The notes: generated by a model not told the origin, from the sequence alone. A stretch of DNA of 46,509 nucleotides from Putridiphycobacter roseus (GCF_003234935.1 NZ_QKSB01000005.1:247126-293634), one strand, 5' to 3'; shown: positions 1-8,767, counted from the first letter of the stretch. Translations and numbers: made by a program.

Positions 1-3
1 TCA

Positions 4-241
4 TACTGAGGTGTTTTTGGTGGGCAATGAGGGACTCACCTCAACTTCGTTCGGCATAAACTTCTCGTTCGAATTTATTGGGCAAAAAAATACCCCAGTA
101 AAAAATACTGAGGTGTTTTTGGTGGGCAATGAGGGACTCACCTCAACTTCGTTCGGCATAAACTTCTCGTTCGAATTTATTGGACAAAAAAATACCTCAG
201 TAAAAAATACTGAGGTTTTTTTGGTGGGCAATGAGGGACTC
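4..241 (-). repeat. 102-bp tandem repeat copying tRNA-Val 3' end and terminator
   Basis: The 20-bp string corresponding to the last 16 bases of tRNA-Val plus ACCA occurs at 18-37, 120-139 and, as part of the real gene, 222-241, so the period is exactly 102 bp. Between the copies lie a CCTCAGTA/TACTGAGG hairpin with a T-run (minus sense) and a segment with two related GAACGA-containing motifs. The first two copies diverge from the tRNA immediately after the 20-bp string, so they are 3'-tail copies and not full tRNAs. The leftmost copy lacks the outer arm of its hairpin. Because 102 is divisible by three, open frames run through the region on both strands, but these are by-products of the repeat and I do not call them genes. 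Origin by tandem duplication or repeated integration at the tRNA end is inference. Confidence 0.85.
186..216 (-). terminator. Rho-independent terminator of tRNA-Val
   Basis: On the minus strand the tRNA CCA end is followed by a 9-bp perfect stem (ACCTCAGTA/TACTGAGGT, loop of five A/T) and then a run of seven T. A near copy, with one changed base in the stem, recurs 102 bp further on. Confidence 0.8.
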
Positions 242-299
242 GAACCCCCGACCCCCTCGGTGTAAACGAGGTGCTCTGAACCAACTGAGCTAATTGCCC
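222..299 (-). tRNA. tRNA-Val (anticodon UAC), CCA encoded
   Basis: The reverse complement folds as a cloverleaf: acceptor stem GGGCAAT/ATTGCCC, D stem GCTC/GAGC, anticodon stem CCTCG/CGAGG with loop TTTACAC (anticodon TAC, valine), variable loop, T stem GGGGG/CCCTC with TTCGAGT loop, discriminator A and an encoded CCA (222-224). The body without CCA is 75 nt (225-299). A promoter lies about 90 bp upstream (389-419) and a terminator directly downstream. Confidence 0.95.
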
Positions 300-388
300 T
301 ACTTAAAGGTTTTGTATTTAAAACATCCTAAATAAATAGGTCGAATAAACTGTCAAAAACTAAATTTGCAATTCTCTTATTGCGGGTG

Positions 389-419
389 CAAATATAACTA
401 GTTTTTTTTGTCTAGCAAA
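389..419 (-). promoter_or_regulatory. Bacteroidota-type promoter for tRNA-Val
   Basis: On the minus strand, TTTG (419-416) is followed after 19 bp by TATATTTG (396-389), a full match to the Bacteroidota/Flavobacterium pattern TTTG-N(about 19)-TAnnTTTG. It lies between the folC stop and the tRNA, so the tRNA would have its own promoter with a leader of about 85 nt. Confidence 0.75.
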
Positions 420-435
420 TAAAAAATGAACTTTT

Positions 436-1644
436 TTAAATTATTTTTTCCAAAATAAAAAAACTGCCAAATACCAAAACTAAATCCCCAACCTTAGAGC
501 ACTTTAAAGCAGCACTATACGCAACATCTGCAGTATTGTAATATTTATAATTTAATTTGTACTTTTTTCCTAATAAATTAAAATCAGTGGCATTTAAGGA
601 TCTTGAACTATCAAAACTACAAAAGTAATAATGGGCATCTTTTGGAAAAAGTGAAACACTTTTCTCAAAATCTTTGTCATTTGAACTGCCAAATACACAA
701 TGTAAATCGTTAAAATCAAATTGCTGAATCTCCTGAAACAATAATTCTATTCCTGCTGCATTATGCGAAGCATCCACTAATACAATTGGATCTTTTTGAA
801 GTTGTTCTAACCTACCCTTAAATTGCGTTAGTTTTTTAATCCTATTTAATGCGTTAAGATTTTTCTGTGCATCAAAATACCAACCTTTTTCTATTAAAAC
901 TTGAATAGCAGAAAAAGCCAAATTGAGATTTAATTGTTGAAAGTCTCCTAATAAATCGGTTTTAAAAGCAAGGCTTTTTGGTCGGTAAATTCTTGCATTT
1001 TCTGCCTTGGCCTTTTTAATAAATACAGGAGCAGTCTCTTCATCCATCTCACCAATGCAAACGGGGATATTCTTTTTTATAATACCTGCCTTTTCAAAAG
1101 CAATTTTAGAACGCGTGTCGCCTAAGAACTGTACATGATCGATACCAATGTTAGTAATAACAGAAAGGATTGGGTTGAGGACGTTACTTGCATCTAATCG
1201 ACCACCTAAACCTGTCTCTATCACCACCAATTCACATTTTTTGTCGGCAAAAGCCTTAAAAGCCATGGCAGTAGTAATTTCAAAAAAGGAGGGTCGGATC
1301 CTTTCAAACAAGGCTTGGTTTTGGTTTACAAAGTCAACTACATAAGTTTCTTCCAAAAGCAATCCATTAATTTTAATCCTTTCTCTAAAATCTTTAATGT
1401 GCGGGCTGGTGAACAAACCGACTTTGTAGCCGTTTTCGATAGCCATAGCAGCAATGGCATGTGCCGTTGAGCCTTTACCATTCGTACCTGCAATATGGAC
1501 CGCTTTTAACTTTGTATGTGGATTGTCTAACCCCTTCAGTAAAGCTTCAATATTTTCTAATCCGGGTTTATAGGCTATACTGCCTTGAGATTGATAATTT
1601 GCTAATTGACTAAAAAGCCAATCGATAGCAGATTGGTAATCCAT
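436..1644 (-). CDS. folC: Bifunctional folylpolyglutamate synthase/dihydrofolate synthase
   Basis: This 402-aa protein is a Mur-ligase-type ATP-dependent enzyme that adds glutamate to dihydropteroate or to folates in the cytoplasm. The N-terminal part has the FolC P-loop AGTNGKGST (residues 52-60), followed by TSPH near residue 80 and ITNIGIDH in the middle of the protein; VDASHN near residue 295 belongs to the C-terminal domain. Length is normal for bacterial FolC. Its start codon overlaps the stop of the upstream TonB-like gene by one base (TAATG), so it is very probably the last gene of the operon that begins near 6248. Whether it has both synthase activities cannot be told from sequence alone, but Bacteroidota FolC proteins are usually annotated as bifunctional. 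Confidence 0.93.
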   Translation of the reverse strand: MDYQSAIDWLFSQLANYQSQGSIAYKPGLENIEALLKGLDNPHTKLKAVHIAGTNGKGSTAHAIAAMAIENGYKVGLFTSPHIKDFRERIKINGLLLEETYVVDFVNQNQALFERIRPSFFEITTAMAFKAFADKKCELVVIETGLGGRLDASNVLNPILSVITNIGIDHVQFLGDTRSKIAFEKAGIIKKNIPVCIGEMDEETAPVFIKKAKAENARIYRPKSLAFKTDLLGDFQQLNLNLAFSAIQVLIEKGWYFDAQKNLNALNRIKKLTQFKGRLEQLQKDPIVLVDASHNAAGIELLFQEIQQFDFNDLHCVFGSSNDKDFEKSVSLFPKDAHYYFCSFDSSRSLNATDFNLLGKKYKLNYKYYNTADVAYSAALKCSKVGDLVLVFGSFFILEKII

Positions 1645-2396
1645 TATTGTTTTCTAAAAGTAAAAATAACCGTTCCTACAAATTGTATAGGCGCACCAAG
1701 AATGGATTCATACCGATAGGTTTTAGCATTTTTCTCGGCCAGTTCTTTTAAATAAGCACTCCCAGAAGTGGACTTTGACTCATTGAATTTTGTACGGGTT
1801 ACTTTTCCAAATTCATCCACATAAATATCCAAGGCAATTTTCCCTTCTTCTTGTGAATTACCAGGTACTGAACCTTTAGATTTTAATTTTCTAGAAGTAT
1901 TACTGGTTCCTGCACCAGGTTGATCGCCGCTTCCGCCACCGCCAACACCACCGCCAGTACCAAATCCACTGCCACTACCACCACCACTACCTGCAGTACC
2001 ACCGCCTGGAAAAGCCAATCCATCATCTACCTTTGGTTTTGGATCAGGTTTTGGTTTAGGGTCAGGTTTAGGTTTACTTGTATTAGTGGAAGTTTTACTC
2101 TTTCCTTCTCCCTTTGTCACTACAACAGGAGAATCATCTTGTGTTTCTTGTGTAATTGCAGATTCAACTACAGGTTCGGGATCTACAGGAGTTTCTGCGG
2201 AAGAAACAGTACTTCCTCCTTCATATTCCGAGCCAAATTCCATTTCAATCTCCACCACCTTTTCTTCAATAGGAGGATCAGGATATTCTAAGCTAACCAA
2301 TAAAAAAAACAATACCATAAGCAAGATAAAAACCAAAGTAGCCACCAATGCTTTCTTATGGTCTTCTTCTTTTAAATTTTCAATAAACTGCAACAT
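1644..2396 (-). CDS. TonB-like energy transducer
   Basis: This 250-aa protein has a short cytoplasmic N-terminus, one membrane segment (about residues 17-36), an acidic stretch, Pro/Lys-rich repeats (PKPDPKPK, about 105-120), a very Gly/Ser-rich linker (about 130-165) and a small C-terminal domain (IALDIYVDEFGKVT) of the kind found in TonB family proteins. It would span the periplasm and pass proton-motive force from ExbB/ExbD to outer-membrane receptors or another envelope partner. It sits 18 bp after exbD and overlaps folC by one base. The start is preceded by a perfect AGGAGG 7 bases upstream, which is uncommon in Bacteroidota. The C-terminal domain is weakly conserved compared with classic TonB, so a TolA-like role remains possible. 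Confidence 0.8.
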   Translation of the reverse strand: MLQFIENLKEEDHKKALVATLVFILLMVLFFLLVSLEYPDPPIEEKVVEIEMEFGSEYEGGSTVSSAETPVDPEPVVESAITQETQDDSPVVVTKGEGKSKTSTNTSKPKPDPKPKPDPKPKVDDGLAFPGGGTAGSGGGSGSGFGTGGGVGGGGSGDQPGAGTSNTSRKLKSKGSVPGNSQEEGKIALDIYVDEFGKVTRTKFNESKSTSGSAYLKELAEKNAKTYRYESILGAPIQFVGTVIFTFRKQ

Positions 2397-2411
2397 GATA
2401 TCCCTCCTCTT
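2391..2411 (-). promoter_or_regulatory. Strong Shine-Dalgarno site before TonB-like gene
   Basis: The minus strand reads GAGGAGGGATATCATG across the start of the TonB-like gene. The AGGAGG core is complementary to the 16S anti-SD. Most starts in this window lack such a site, as is known for Bacteroidota. Confidence 0.6.
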
Positions 2412-2414
2412 TTA

Positions 2415-2816
2415 CTAGTTCGTATAAGATAAAACTGGCTTCCAACCTTTTTGTTTCGATACCGCAATGATATTGAAAATGGTTTCATAAGAAGCGTTTT
2501 TATCTCCTGATATTTTTAAATTTTTATTTGGTTGTTCCGCAATCTTAGCTTCTAAAACCGGTACTAATTCCTCGAAAGTATAATACTTAGATTTTGCATT
2601 GTCTAAAAAGTATTGATTGTCTGCATCAATTCCTACTTCAACCACTGCATCTGTTTGAGAAGTAGAAGTTTTTTTACCACTAGGTAAATCTACCGGCAAG
2701 GTATTTTTTGCCATAGTACTCATAATGATAAAAAAGATAAGCATCAAAAATATAAGGTCTGTCATTGACGACATTCCCCCTTCAATCTGCGGTTTATTTC
2801 TACGTCCTAAATTCAT
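2415..2816 (-). CDS. exbD: Biopolymer transport protein ExbD/TolR family
   Basis: This 133-aa protein has a short basic N-terminus, one membrane helix (about residues 18-36) containing the conserved aspartate (D20 in SSMTDLIFLML) that is proposed to carry protons, and a periplasmic domain of about 90 residues. With ExbB it forms the inner-membrane motor that energises TonB. It lies 20 bp after exbB and 18 bp before the TonB-like gene, giving the complete exbB-exbD-tonB set. Length is typical for the family. Confidence 0.93.
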   Translation of the reverse strand: MNLGRRNKPQIEGGMSSMTDLIFLMLIFFIIMSTMAKNTLPVDLPSGKKTSTSQTDAVVEVGIDADNQYFLDNAKSKYYTFEELVPVLEAKIAEQPNKNLKISGDKNASYETIFNIIAVSKQKGWKPVLSYTN

Positions 2817-2836
2817 CTTCTTATACTTTTATACAA

Positions 2837-3568
2837 TCAATTGCCTGGTTCGTTCAATAAATCTAAAAATTCAATAGAAGCACCTTCCATATTGTGTACT
2901 ACTTTATCCACTTTAGCTACTAAATAGTTATAAGATACATAAGCCATAATTCCGACAATTAAACCAGCAACTGTTGTAATCATAGCCTCCATAATACCCC
3001 CTGAAATCGTAGATAATTCAATTTGAGTTTCAAATTTCATAGCATTAAATACACGAACCATCCCTAGGGTAGTTCCCAAGAAACCAATCATTGGTGCCAC
3101 ACCTGATGCTGTAGCCAATAAACTCAATCTTTTTTCTAACTGATAGATTTCTAATTTACCCACATTTTCAATCGACGAAGTAATATCTTGAAGCGGTTTA
3201 CCAATTCTGGATATTCCTTTTTCTACCATTCTAGCAGCAGGATTATTAGTTTGACGACAAAGGTCTTTAGCAGCCTCTAGTTTACCATCTACCAAATAAT
3301 CTTTTACCCTACCCATAAAATCTTTTTCATCTTTTAATGCTTTATTGATCGATAAATAACGTTCCACAAAAGTATACACCGTAAATATTGACAATACAAA
3401 CAAGGCAATCATGATGATTAAGTTTGTAATACTCAATTCACCGGTGGTGGAATCAATACCAATAATTAAATCTAATACGCTTACTTCTTTGGTAAGGTCT
3501 GTCATGCCATTTGCGACAGTATCAGCTGCCATGTTAATACCAGACTGTAATAGTGTAATTGCACTCAT
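2837..3568 (-). CDS. exbB: MotA/TolQ/ExbB family proton channel
   Basis: This 243-aa protein has three predicted membrane helices, at about residues 47-70, 150-175 and 190-215. The region LSLLATASGVAPMIGFLGTTLGMV is the typical ExbB/TolQ motif with conserved Gly and Thr residues lining the channel. The large cytoplasmic loop between helix 1 and helix 2 also fits. It is the proton-channel subunit of the ExbB-ExbD-TonB motor. The gene is 50 bp downstream of nhaD on the same strand. The order nhaD, exbB, exbD, tonB-like suggests co-expression of ion cycling with outer-membrane transport. Confidence 0.93.
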   Translation of the reverse strand: MSAITLLQSGINMAADTVANGMTDLTKEVSVLDLIIGIDSTTGELSITNLIIMIALFVLSIFTVYTFVERYLSINKALKDEKDFMGRVKDYLVDGKLEAAKDLCRQTNNPAARMVEKGISRIGKPLQDITSSIENVGKLEIYQLEKRLSLLATASGVAPMIGFLGTTLGMVRVFNAMKFETQIELSTISGGIMEAMITTVAGLIVGIMAYVSYNYLVAKVDKVVHNMEGASIEFLDLLNEPGN

Positions 3569-3618
3569 ATAAAAAATTTCATTTAGTTTATAAACGGGTA
3601 ATTAAAATTATAGTTACA

Positions 3619-5007
3619 TTAATAATGCATAATAAAGAAAACGACTATACCAGAAACATAACCAAGCAATGCTAACCATGCAATGTTTTTCAAATACCAA
3701 AAGAAAGATATTTTCTCCATTCCCATAGCAACCACTCCCGCAGCAGAACCAATAATTAACATAGAACCACCTGTACCTGCAGTATAAGCAATAAAGTGCC
3801 AAATGTGATTATCCATAGGGAAACTCGCCATATCAAACATTCCCATACTAGCCGCAACCAAAGGAACATTATCAATAATTGCTGAACCAACGCCCATTAA
3901 TATTACAAAAATATCGTTTGGCATTACCGCCTGAACGGATTGTCCAAAGTTAAAAATAAGTCCTAAAGACTCTAATGCTGCAACGGTCATCAAGATCCCT
4001 AAAAAGAATAAAATAGAAGGCATTTCAATAGAAGCTAACGCCTTGAATGTTGGACTGCTGTGGTGGTGAGAAACGGTACCGTCGTCATTAGTTACACTTG
4101 TTAAACTAAATTGACGATTACTAATCATTTCAGCAACCAAAGCAACAACACCTAAAGATAACATCATACCAACATATGGAGGTAAGTGGGTAACGGTTTT
4201 AAATATAGGCACAAAAATAATCATGGCCAATCCTAAATATAACATGGTTGGTCCCATTTTATTTCCTTCCCCTTCGCTTTCCGGTGCATCAAAACCACCT
4301 TTGAAAGCAGGCATAAAACTGGCGATAAATATTGGAACAATCATACAGGCAATTGAAGGAAGAATAATAAATTCTACTAATTTAACCGCACTTACTTTTC
4401 CACCCATCCACAGCATAGTGGTAGTTACATCACCAATTGGCGACCAAGCACCACCGGCATTGGCAGCAATAATAATTAAACCAGCATACCACATTCTTGT
4501 TTCACTATCACTGACTAATTTTCTTAAAATAGTAATCAGAACGATTGTTGCAGTTAAGTTATCAATTATAGCAGACAGCACGAATGCAAGTACGCCCATA
4601 ATCCATAACAAAGTCTTCTTTTTATTGGTCTTAATAAAACTCTTGATGGTACCAAAACCATCAAAATGATCAATGATTTCCACAATAGTCATGGCGCCAA
4701 CCAAGAAGAAAAGAATTTCACAGGTCTTTCCAAAATGGTGCAATAAGGTGCTGTCTAACCAACCACCTTTAGAGGCTTCATGATGGTTTTCGACATGCAA
4801 TGGTAAATTCTTAAAACCCTCTACCATACTATGCTCCGTTGAATCGAACCAAGTGGTAAAACTATCCAAACCAAAAGCAACTAATGCCCATGCAAAAGCC
4901 ATCATTAATAAAGCGGGAACTAATTTGTCGACTTTTAAAGTATGCTCAATAGCAATGGCTACATAACCAAGAATAAATACTACTACAATTAAAATTTCAA
5001 AGCTCAT
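3619..5007 (-). CDS. nhaD: Na+/H+ antiporter NhaD
   Basis: This 462-aa polytopic inner-membrane protein has about 12 hydrophobic segments. Features of the NhaD (ion transporter superfamily) group are present: SAIIDNLTATIVLITILRK around residues 140-160, NAGGAWSPIGDVTTTMLW around 185-200, and a second symmetric SAIIDNVPLVAA near the C-terminal third. It exports Na+ in exchange for protons, which is common in marine and halotolerant bacteria. The start is 11 bp after the dehydrogenase stop, so the two are almost certainly cotranscribed. A His-rich insert (SHHHSSP) lies in a loop before the second half. Confidence 0.9.
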   Translation of the reverse strand: MSFEILIVVVFILGYVAIAIEHTLKVDKLVPALLMMAFAWALVAFGLDSFTTWFDSTEHSMVEGFKNLPLHVENHHEASKGGWLDSTLLHHFGKTCEILFFLVGAMTIVEIIDHFDGFGTIKSFIKTNKKKTLLWIMGVLAFVLSAIIDNLTATIVLITILRKLVSDSETRMWYAGLIIIAANAGGAWSPIGDVTTTMLWMGGKVSAVKLVEFIILPSIACMIVPIFIASFMPAFKGGFDAPESEGEGNKMGPTMLYLGLAMIIFVPIFKTVTHLPPYVGMMLSLGVVALVAEMISNRQFSLTSVTNDDGTVSHHHSSPTFKALASIEMPSILFFLGILMTVAALESLGLIFNFGQSVQAVMPNDIFVILMGVGSAIIDNVPLVAASMGMFDMASFPMDNHIWHFIAYTAGTGGSMLIIGSAAGVVAMGMEKISFFWYLKNIAWLALLGYVSGIVVFFIMHY

Positions 5008-5018
5008 TTTTTTTTAGA

Positions 5019-6248
5019 TTAGATTAATTTATTTAATGCGATTTCAAATGCTGTTTTAGCAATATTGGTTTTAGATTGGCTTGTTGCATAAGTATTTTCT
5101 AATGCTTTTTTAATGATGTCTGAAGTATCTTGAAAAATACCTTCATCTGTCAACTCCTCTAAATCATTACTCATTAAATAAGCAAATACCCTTGCCATTC
5201 CACAATTAGAAATAAAATCAGGAATTACAGAAATTTTACTATCTGTAAATTCAGCGATTGGTCCAAAGAAAATTTCCTTGTCTGCAAATGGTACATTTGC
5301 TCCAGCTGAAACTACTTCTAGTCCAGATTTAATCATACGATCAATTTGATCTTTAGTCACCAAACGGGAAGCAGCACATGGTAAGAAAATATCTGCTTCG
5401 ATATCCCAAATTTTTGCATTTACCTCGTCATAAGATAACATTTCCAAAGCATTTAACTCATTGCCATTTTTTGATAAAAATAAAGCACGAATATCTTCCA
5501 ATGAAAATCCATCTGTATTTATTAAACCACCTACGCGGTCGATTATTCCAACTATTTTTGCACCGTATTGTGCCAAGTAATAAGCAGCTGCAGAACCAAC
5601 ATTACCCCAACCTTGGACTACCACTTTTTTACCTTTTACATCTCCACCCCAAATATTATAATAATGGATGATAGATTGCGCTACACCGTAACCAGTAACC
5701 ATATCGGCAACCACATACTTTTTTGCAACACTAGGTGTGAAAGAAGCATCTTCAATTACTTTTAGAACGCCTTGTCTTAATTGGCCAATTCTATTAATTT
5801 TTTGTGCTTCTCTTGGTTGAAAATGTCCGTTAAAAACACCCTCTTGCGGATGCCAAACACCACAATCTTCTGTAATTGGAATTACTTCGTGAATTTCATC
5901 TACATTTAAATCGCCACCAGTACCGTAGTAATGTTTTAATAGGGGAGTTACCGCAGCATACCACCTTCTTAAAACACCTTCTTTTCTAGGGTCTTTTGGA
6001 TCGAAATTTATTCCTGATTTTGCACCACCAATTTGTGGACCAGCAACCGTAAATTTAACTTCCATTGTTTTTGCCAATGACTCTACTTCTCTTTTATCCA
6101 AACCAACTCTCATTCTGGTTCCGCCCCCTGCTGCTCCTCCACGTAGGGAATTAATCACTACCCATCCTTCAGCTTCTGTTTCAGCATCTTGCCATTCAAA
6201 TACTATTTCTGGCCTTTTATTTTCGAATTTACTTAAGAGTTCTAACAT
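5019..6248 (-). CDS. Glu/Leu/Phe/Val-family amino-acid dehydrogenase
   Basis: This 409-aa NAD(P)-dependent oxidative deaminase probably interconverts glutamate (or a branched-chain amino acid) and its 2-oxo acid. The N-terminal domain has GGAKSGI with the substrate-binding lysine K77 and GGDLNVDE with D113 at the catalytic aspartate position. The Rossmann domain carries VVVQGWGNVGSAA (glycines 213-218) and an ACAASRLV region. Substrate preference cannot be read from the sequence; the family is mixed. It is the first gene of the run that continues through nhaD, exbB, exbD, the TonB-like gene and folC. The protein is shorter than the 450-aa hexameric GDH type. Confidence 0.85.
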   Translation of the reverse strand: MLELLSKFENKRPEIVFEWQDAETEAEGWVVINSLRGGAAGGGTRMRVGLDKREVESLAKTMEVKFTVAGPQIGGAKSGINFDPKDPRKEGVLRRWYAAVTPLLKHYYGTGGDLNVDEIHEVIPITEDCGVWHPQEGVFNGHFQPREAQKINRIGQLRQGVLKVIEDASFTPSVAKKYVVADMVTGYGVAQSIIHYYNIWGGDVKGKKVVVQGWGNVGSAAAYYLAQYGAKIVGIIDRVGGLINTDGFSLEDIRALFLSKNGNELNALEMLSYDEVNAKIWDIEADIFLPCAASRLVTKDQIDRMIKSGLEVVSAGANVPFADKEIFFGPIAEFTDSKISVIPDFISNCGMARVFAYLMSNDLEELTDEGIFQDTSDIIKKALENTYATSQSKTNIAKTAFEIALNKLI

Positions 6249-6387
6249 ATTATAAGAAGATTATTAAAGGCGCTAAATTAAAAAGAATTTTTGTTTTACA
6301 CCTTATTATAATCTTATATCTAAGTTACCTAAACCTATAAACTAATCTGGACCATAAAAACAGGTCCGTATTTCTAAGCATATTATG

Positions 6388-7221
6388 TTACCTGTTTTGA
6401 TATTGATCTGCCTGTCTTTTTGCATCTTTACTAAACACTTTTGGACAACCTTTTTTAGGCAATAAGACACCGATTTTAACCGTAAAAATAATGGGTTGGT
6501 ATTTACTGGAAAACCAACGCGTTCCAGGATTTAAATTTCGCCAATTAAAAGCAGTTAAAATGGGAGTTTGTATGGTTGGTATAATAAATAGACCTTCTCT
6601 AGGCTTGTATCCCCAACCAATAGAATAATGTAATTGTGTGACAAATTTTTCTTGAAAATCTTTTTCAAATGGTGTGGTATAGTCTGGATCAATTTTACCA
6701 CCATAAATTCGATAATCGATATTAACTCCGATAGATTGATTGATAAAATTCCATTTACTCAATTGCCAAACAGAATTAATATCAAAACGTCCGAAAACAG
6801 ACCCAAAATTAAAGGCTCCTCTTGTAATATTATCCGCTAAATCTTTGTAACGTTCTTGACCACCATAATGCTTTACACCTATGCCATAATCAATATAATG
6901 AAATGCAGTGTGTTTTTGTTTGAATAGATGAGCAAATCCTCCTTCTAAATAGTAACCAGGCAAACCTGTTGGTCTTAATATATCAGAATCGAAATCTTTA
7001 TTATTCCCCATCATGTATGTTACCCCTGGTGAAATATGCCAACCAAACGGGCGGTAATGACTTCTAGAATGAGAATAAATCGCATTTCCTCGATCACCAG
7101 AGGAAAAGGGACTTTTTGAATTGCGTTTTTTGTTTCGCTTTTCTATGCCATCTTTAAATTGTGCTTCCGCTTGTCCTTGAATGCCTAATAAGAAAATAAA
7201 CAATAATAATTTAATCTTCAT
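6388..7221 (-). CDS. Exported, probably outer-membrane beta-barrel protein
   Basis: This 277-aa protein has a signal peptide (about residues 1-20, ending in a QAEAQ-type site). The mature part is rich in aromatic residues and short alternating strands such as GWHISPGVTYMMG and HYIDYGIGVKHYGG, typical of small outer-membrane barrels of Bacteroidota. I do not recognise a named family with certainty. It starts 5 bp after the small membrane protein gene and so probably belongs to the kynU operon. No role in tryptophan metabolism is implied by this; many such genes are simply operon passengers. Confidence 0.65.
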   Translation of the reverse strand: MKIKLLLFIFLLGIQGQAEAQFKDGIEKRNKKRNSKSPFSSGDRGNAIYSHSRSHYRPFGWHISPGVTYMMGNNKDFDSDILRPTGLPGYYLEGGFAHLFKQKHTAFHYIDYGIGVKHYGGQERYKDLADNITRGAFNFGSVFGRFDINSVWQLSKWNFINQSIGVNIDYRIYGGKIDPDYTTPFEKDFQEKFVTQLHYSIGWGYKPREGLFIIPTIQTPILTAFNWRNLNPGTRWFSSKYQPIIFTVKIGVLLPKKGCPKVFSKDAKRQADQYQNR

Positions 7222-7226
7222 GTGCT

Positions 7227-7451
7227 CTACTTTTGATGTTTACGCCAATTTTCTTGGTATTTCGACTCCATAAATTTTCTTCTTTCACGGATGGGTTTTG
7301 GTTTAGAATATGCTGCCGCAATTCGCCAAATAACTAGTCCAGCAACTAAAACAAAAAAAGCTCTGGTCATTAATTGTGTGATGGTAAATAAATCACCAGC
7401 CTTCCCGCTTAATAAGGATACAATAATATTTGGATCAAATGTTTCAGGCAT
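7227..7451 (-). CDS. Small single-span membrane protein, unknown
   Basis: This 74-aa protein has one hydrophobic helix (about residues 28-45, [18 protein letters not shown]) followed by a strongly basic tail with many Lys/Arg. I recognise no family. Its start lies inside the last 8 bases of kynU (kynU stop at 7444-7446), a translational-coupling arrangement, and the next gene begins 5 bp after its stop. The tight packing on both sides supports a real gene. Confidence 0.65.
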   Translation of the reverse strand: MPETFDPNIIVSLLSGKAGDLFTITQLMTRAFFVLVAGLVIWRIAAAYSKPKPIRERRKFMESKYQENWRKHQK

Positions 7452-8733
7452 TGGCTTTAATCCCCTCCTCTAATATTTCACCAAATTTAAATACATCTTC
7501 GAATGAATTGTATAACGGAACTGGTGCAATTCGTATCACATTCGGTTCGCGCCAATCTGCGATAACCCCTTTTTTGGTAATGAAATCAAATAAATCTTTA
7601 CCTAAGCCGTGGGCTAAAATCGACAATTGTGCGCCTCTTTTATTTTTATCTTTAGGGGTAATAATCTCTAAATTACAAATGTCTTTTTGCTGGGCTGAAA
7701 TAGCATTTACCACAAACTCTAAGTAGGCCGTTAACAAGTCTCTCTTTTCTACCAAAGCATCCATTCCTACCGCATCAAAAATATCTAACGAAGCTAAATT
7801 AGCTGCCATACCAAGAATAGGCGCGTTGCTTAACTGCCATCCTTCTGCACCTTTCATAGGATTGAAACCAGGTTCCATTAAAAACCTTGTCTCTTTGTCA
7901 TATCCCCACCAACCTGCAAATCTGGGTAAATCAGGATTGTATTCATGTCGCTCATGAACAAACATTCCTGCTACACCACCTGGACTAGAGTTTAAATATT
8001 TGTAAGAACACCAAGCAGCAAAATCTACATCCCAATCGTGCAATTGCAATGCAATGTTTCCTGCAGCATGTGCCAAATCAAAACCAACTACGGCACCAAC
8101 CGCATGGCCTTTTTCTGTAATTGTTTTCATATCAAATAATTGACCAGAATAATAATTTACGCCACCAATCATAATCAACGCCAAATCATCTTTATGGGCT
8201 TCAATAGCCGCATAAATATCTTCCTCACGAATTAAATGCTCTCCATCTCTTGGACCCACTTCAATAATGGCATCTTTTGGATCAAAACCATGAAATCTAG
8301 CTTGACTTTCTAATGCGTATTGGTCGGATGGAAATGCTTTTTGTTCACAAAGAATTTTATACCTTGTTTTTGTCGGGCGATAAAATGAAACCATTAACAA
8401 ATGTAAGTTCGTGGTTAAACTATGTGTTACTACGACCTCAACGGGTAGAGCTCCAACTATTTTTGCTGTTTTTTCGGTTAAGTATTCATGGTATTTAAAC
8501 CATGGTTTTTCCGCTAAAAAATGACCTTCTACTCCCCAATCTTTCCATGCATCTAACTCATTTTGTATATAAGCCTGGGTAGATTTAGGTTGTAACCCTA
8601 GTGAATTACCCGTAAAATAGATGGTTTCAATTCCATTAATCACAGGAATATAAAATTTATCTCGATAGGTTCTTAATTTATCTTTTTGGTCTAATGTCTT
8701 AGCAAAATCGATTGAACGGGTAAATGAAGTCAT
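7444..8733 (-). CDS. kynU: Kynureninase
   Basis: This 429-aa PLP enzyme cleaves kynurenine or 3-hydroxykynurenine to (hydroxy)anthranilate and alanine in tryptophan catabolism. Diagnostic features are [14 protein letters not shown] near residue 38, FDLAHAAGN with D219 and H222, and the PLP lysine K245 in [12 protein letters not shown], followed by the kynureninase RFAGWWGYD region. Length matches the family. The start is preceded directly by a hairpin and T-run (8734-8767), leaving no room for a usual leader. No other enzyme of the pathway is adjacent; a RidA-family protein at 40507 could act in aminomuconate deamination but this is only a possibility. Confidence 0.95.
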   Translation of the reverse strand: MTSFTRSIDFAKTLDQKDKLRTYRDKFYIPVINGIETIYFTGNSLGLQPKSTQAYIQNELDAWKDWGVEGHFLAEKPWFKYHEYLTEKTAKIVGALPVEVVVTHSLTTNLHLLMVSFYRPTKTRYKILCEQKAFPSDQYALESQARFHGFDPKDAIIEVGPRDGEHLIREEDIYAAIEAHKDDLALIMIGGVNYYSGQLFDMKTITEKGHAVGAVVGFDLAHAAGNIALQLHDWDVDFAAWCSYKYLNSSPGGVAGMFVHERHEYNPDLPRFAGWWGYDKETRFLMEPGFNPMKGAEGWQLSNAPILGMAANLASLDIFDAVGMDALVEKRDLLTAYLEFVVNAISAQQKDICNLEIITPKDKNKRGAQLSILAHGLGKDLFDFITKKGVIADWREPNVIRIAPVPLYNSFEDVFKFGEILEEGIKANA

Positions 8734-8767
8734 AAAAAAATCGTTATTTTCTTCAAAAATAACGATT
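8734..8767 (-). terminator. Hairpin with T-run abutting the kynU start
   Basis: On the minus strand a 12-bp perfect stem (AATCGTTATTTT/AAAATAACGATT, 5-nt loop) is followed by seven T and then, without a gap, by the ATG of kynU. It lies 35 bp after the DUF2911 gene and would terminate that transcript, or act as an attenuator for kynU. Confidence 0.7.

Noticed and set aside
1..265. Repetitive open frames on both strands through the 102-bp repeats
   Set aside because: They exist because the repeat length is divisible by three; they overlap a tRNA and its terminator.
1920..2418. Plus-strand frames opposite the TonB-like gene
   Set aside because: Mirror images of Pro/Gly-rich codons; low-complexity Ser/Thr composition, no start signal.
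6349..6367. Small GGACC/GGTCC hairpin downstream of the 6388 gene
   Set aside because: Only 5 bp stem with no clear T-run; not enough for a terminator call.
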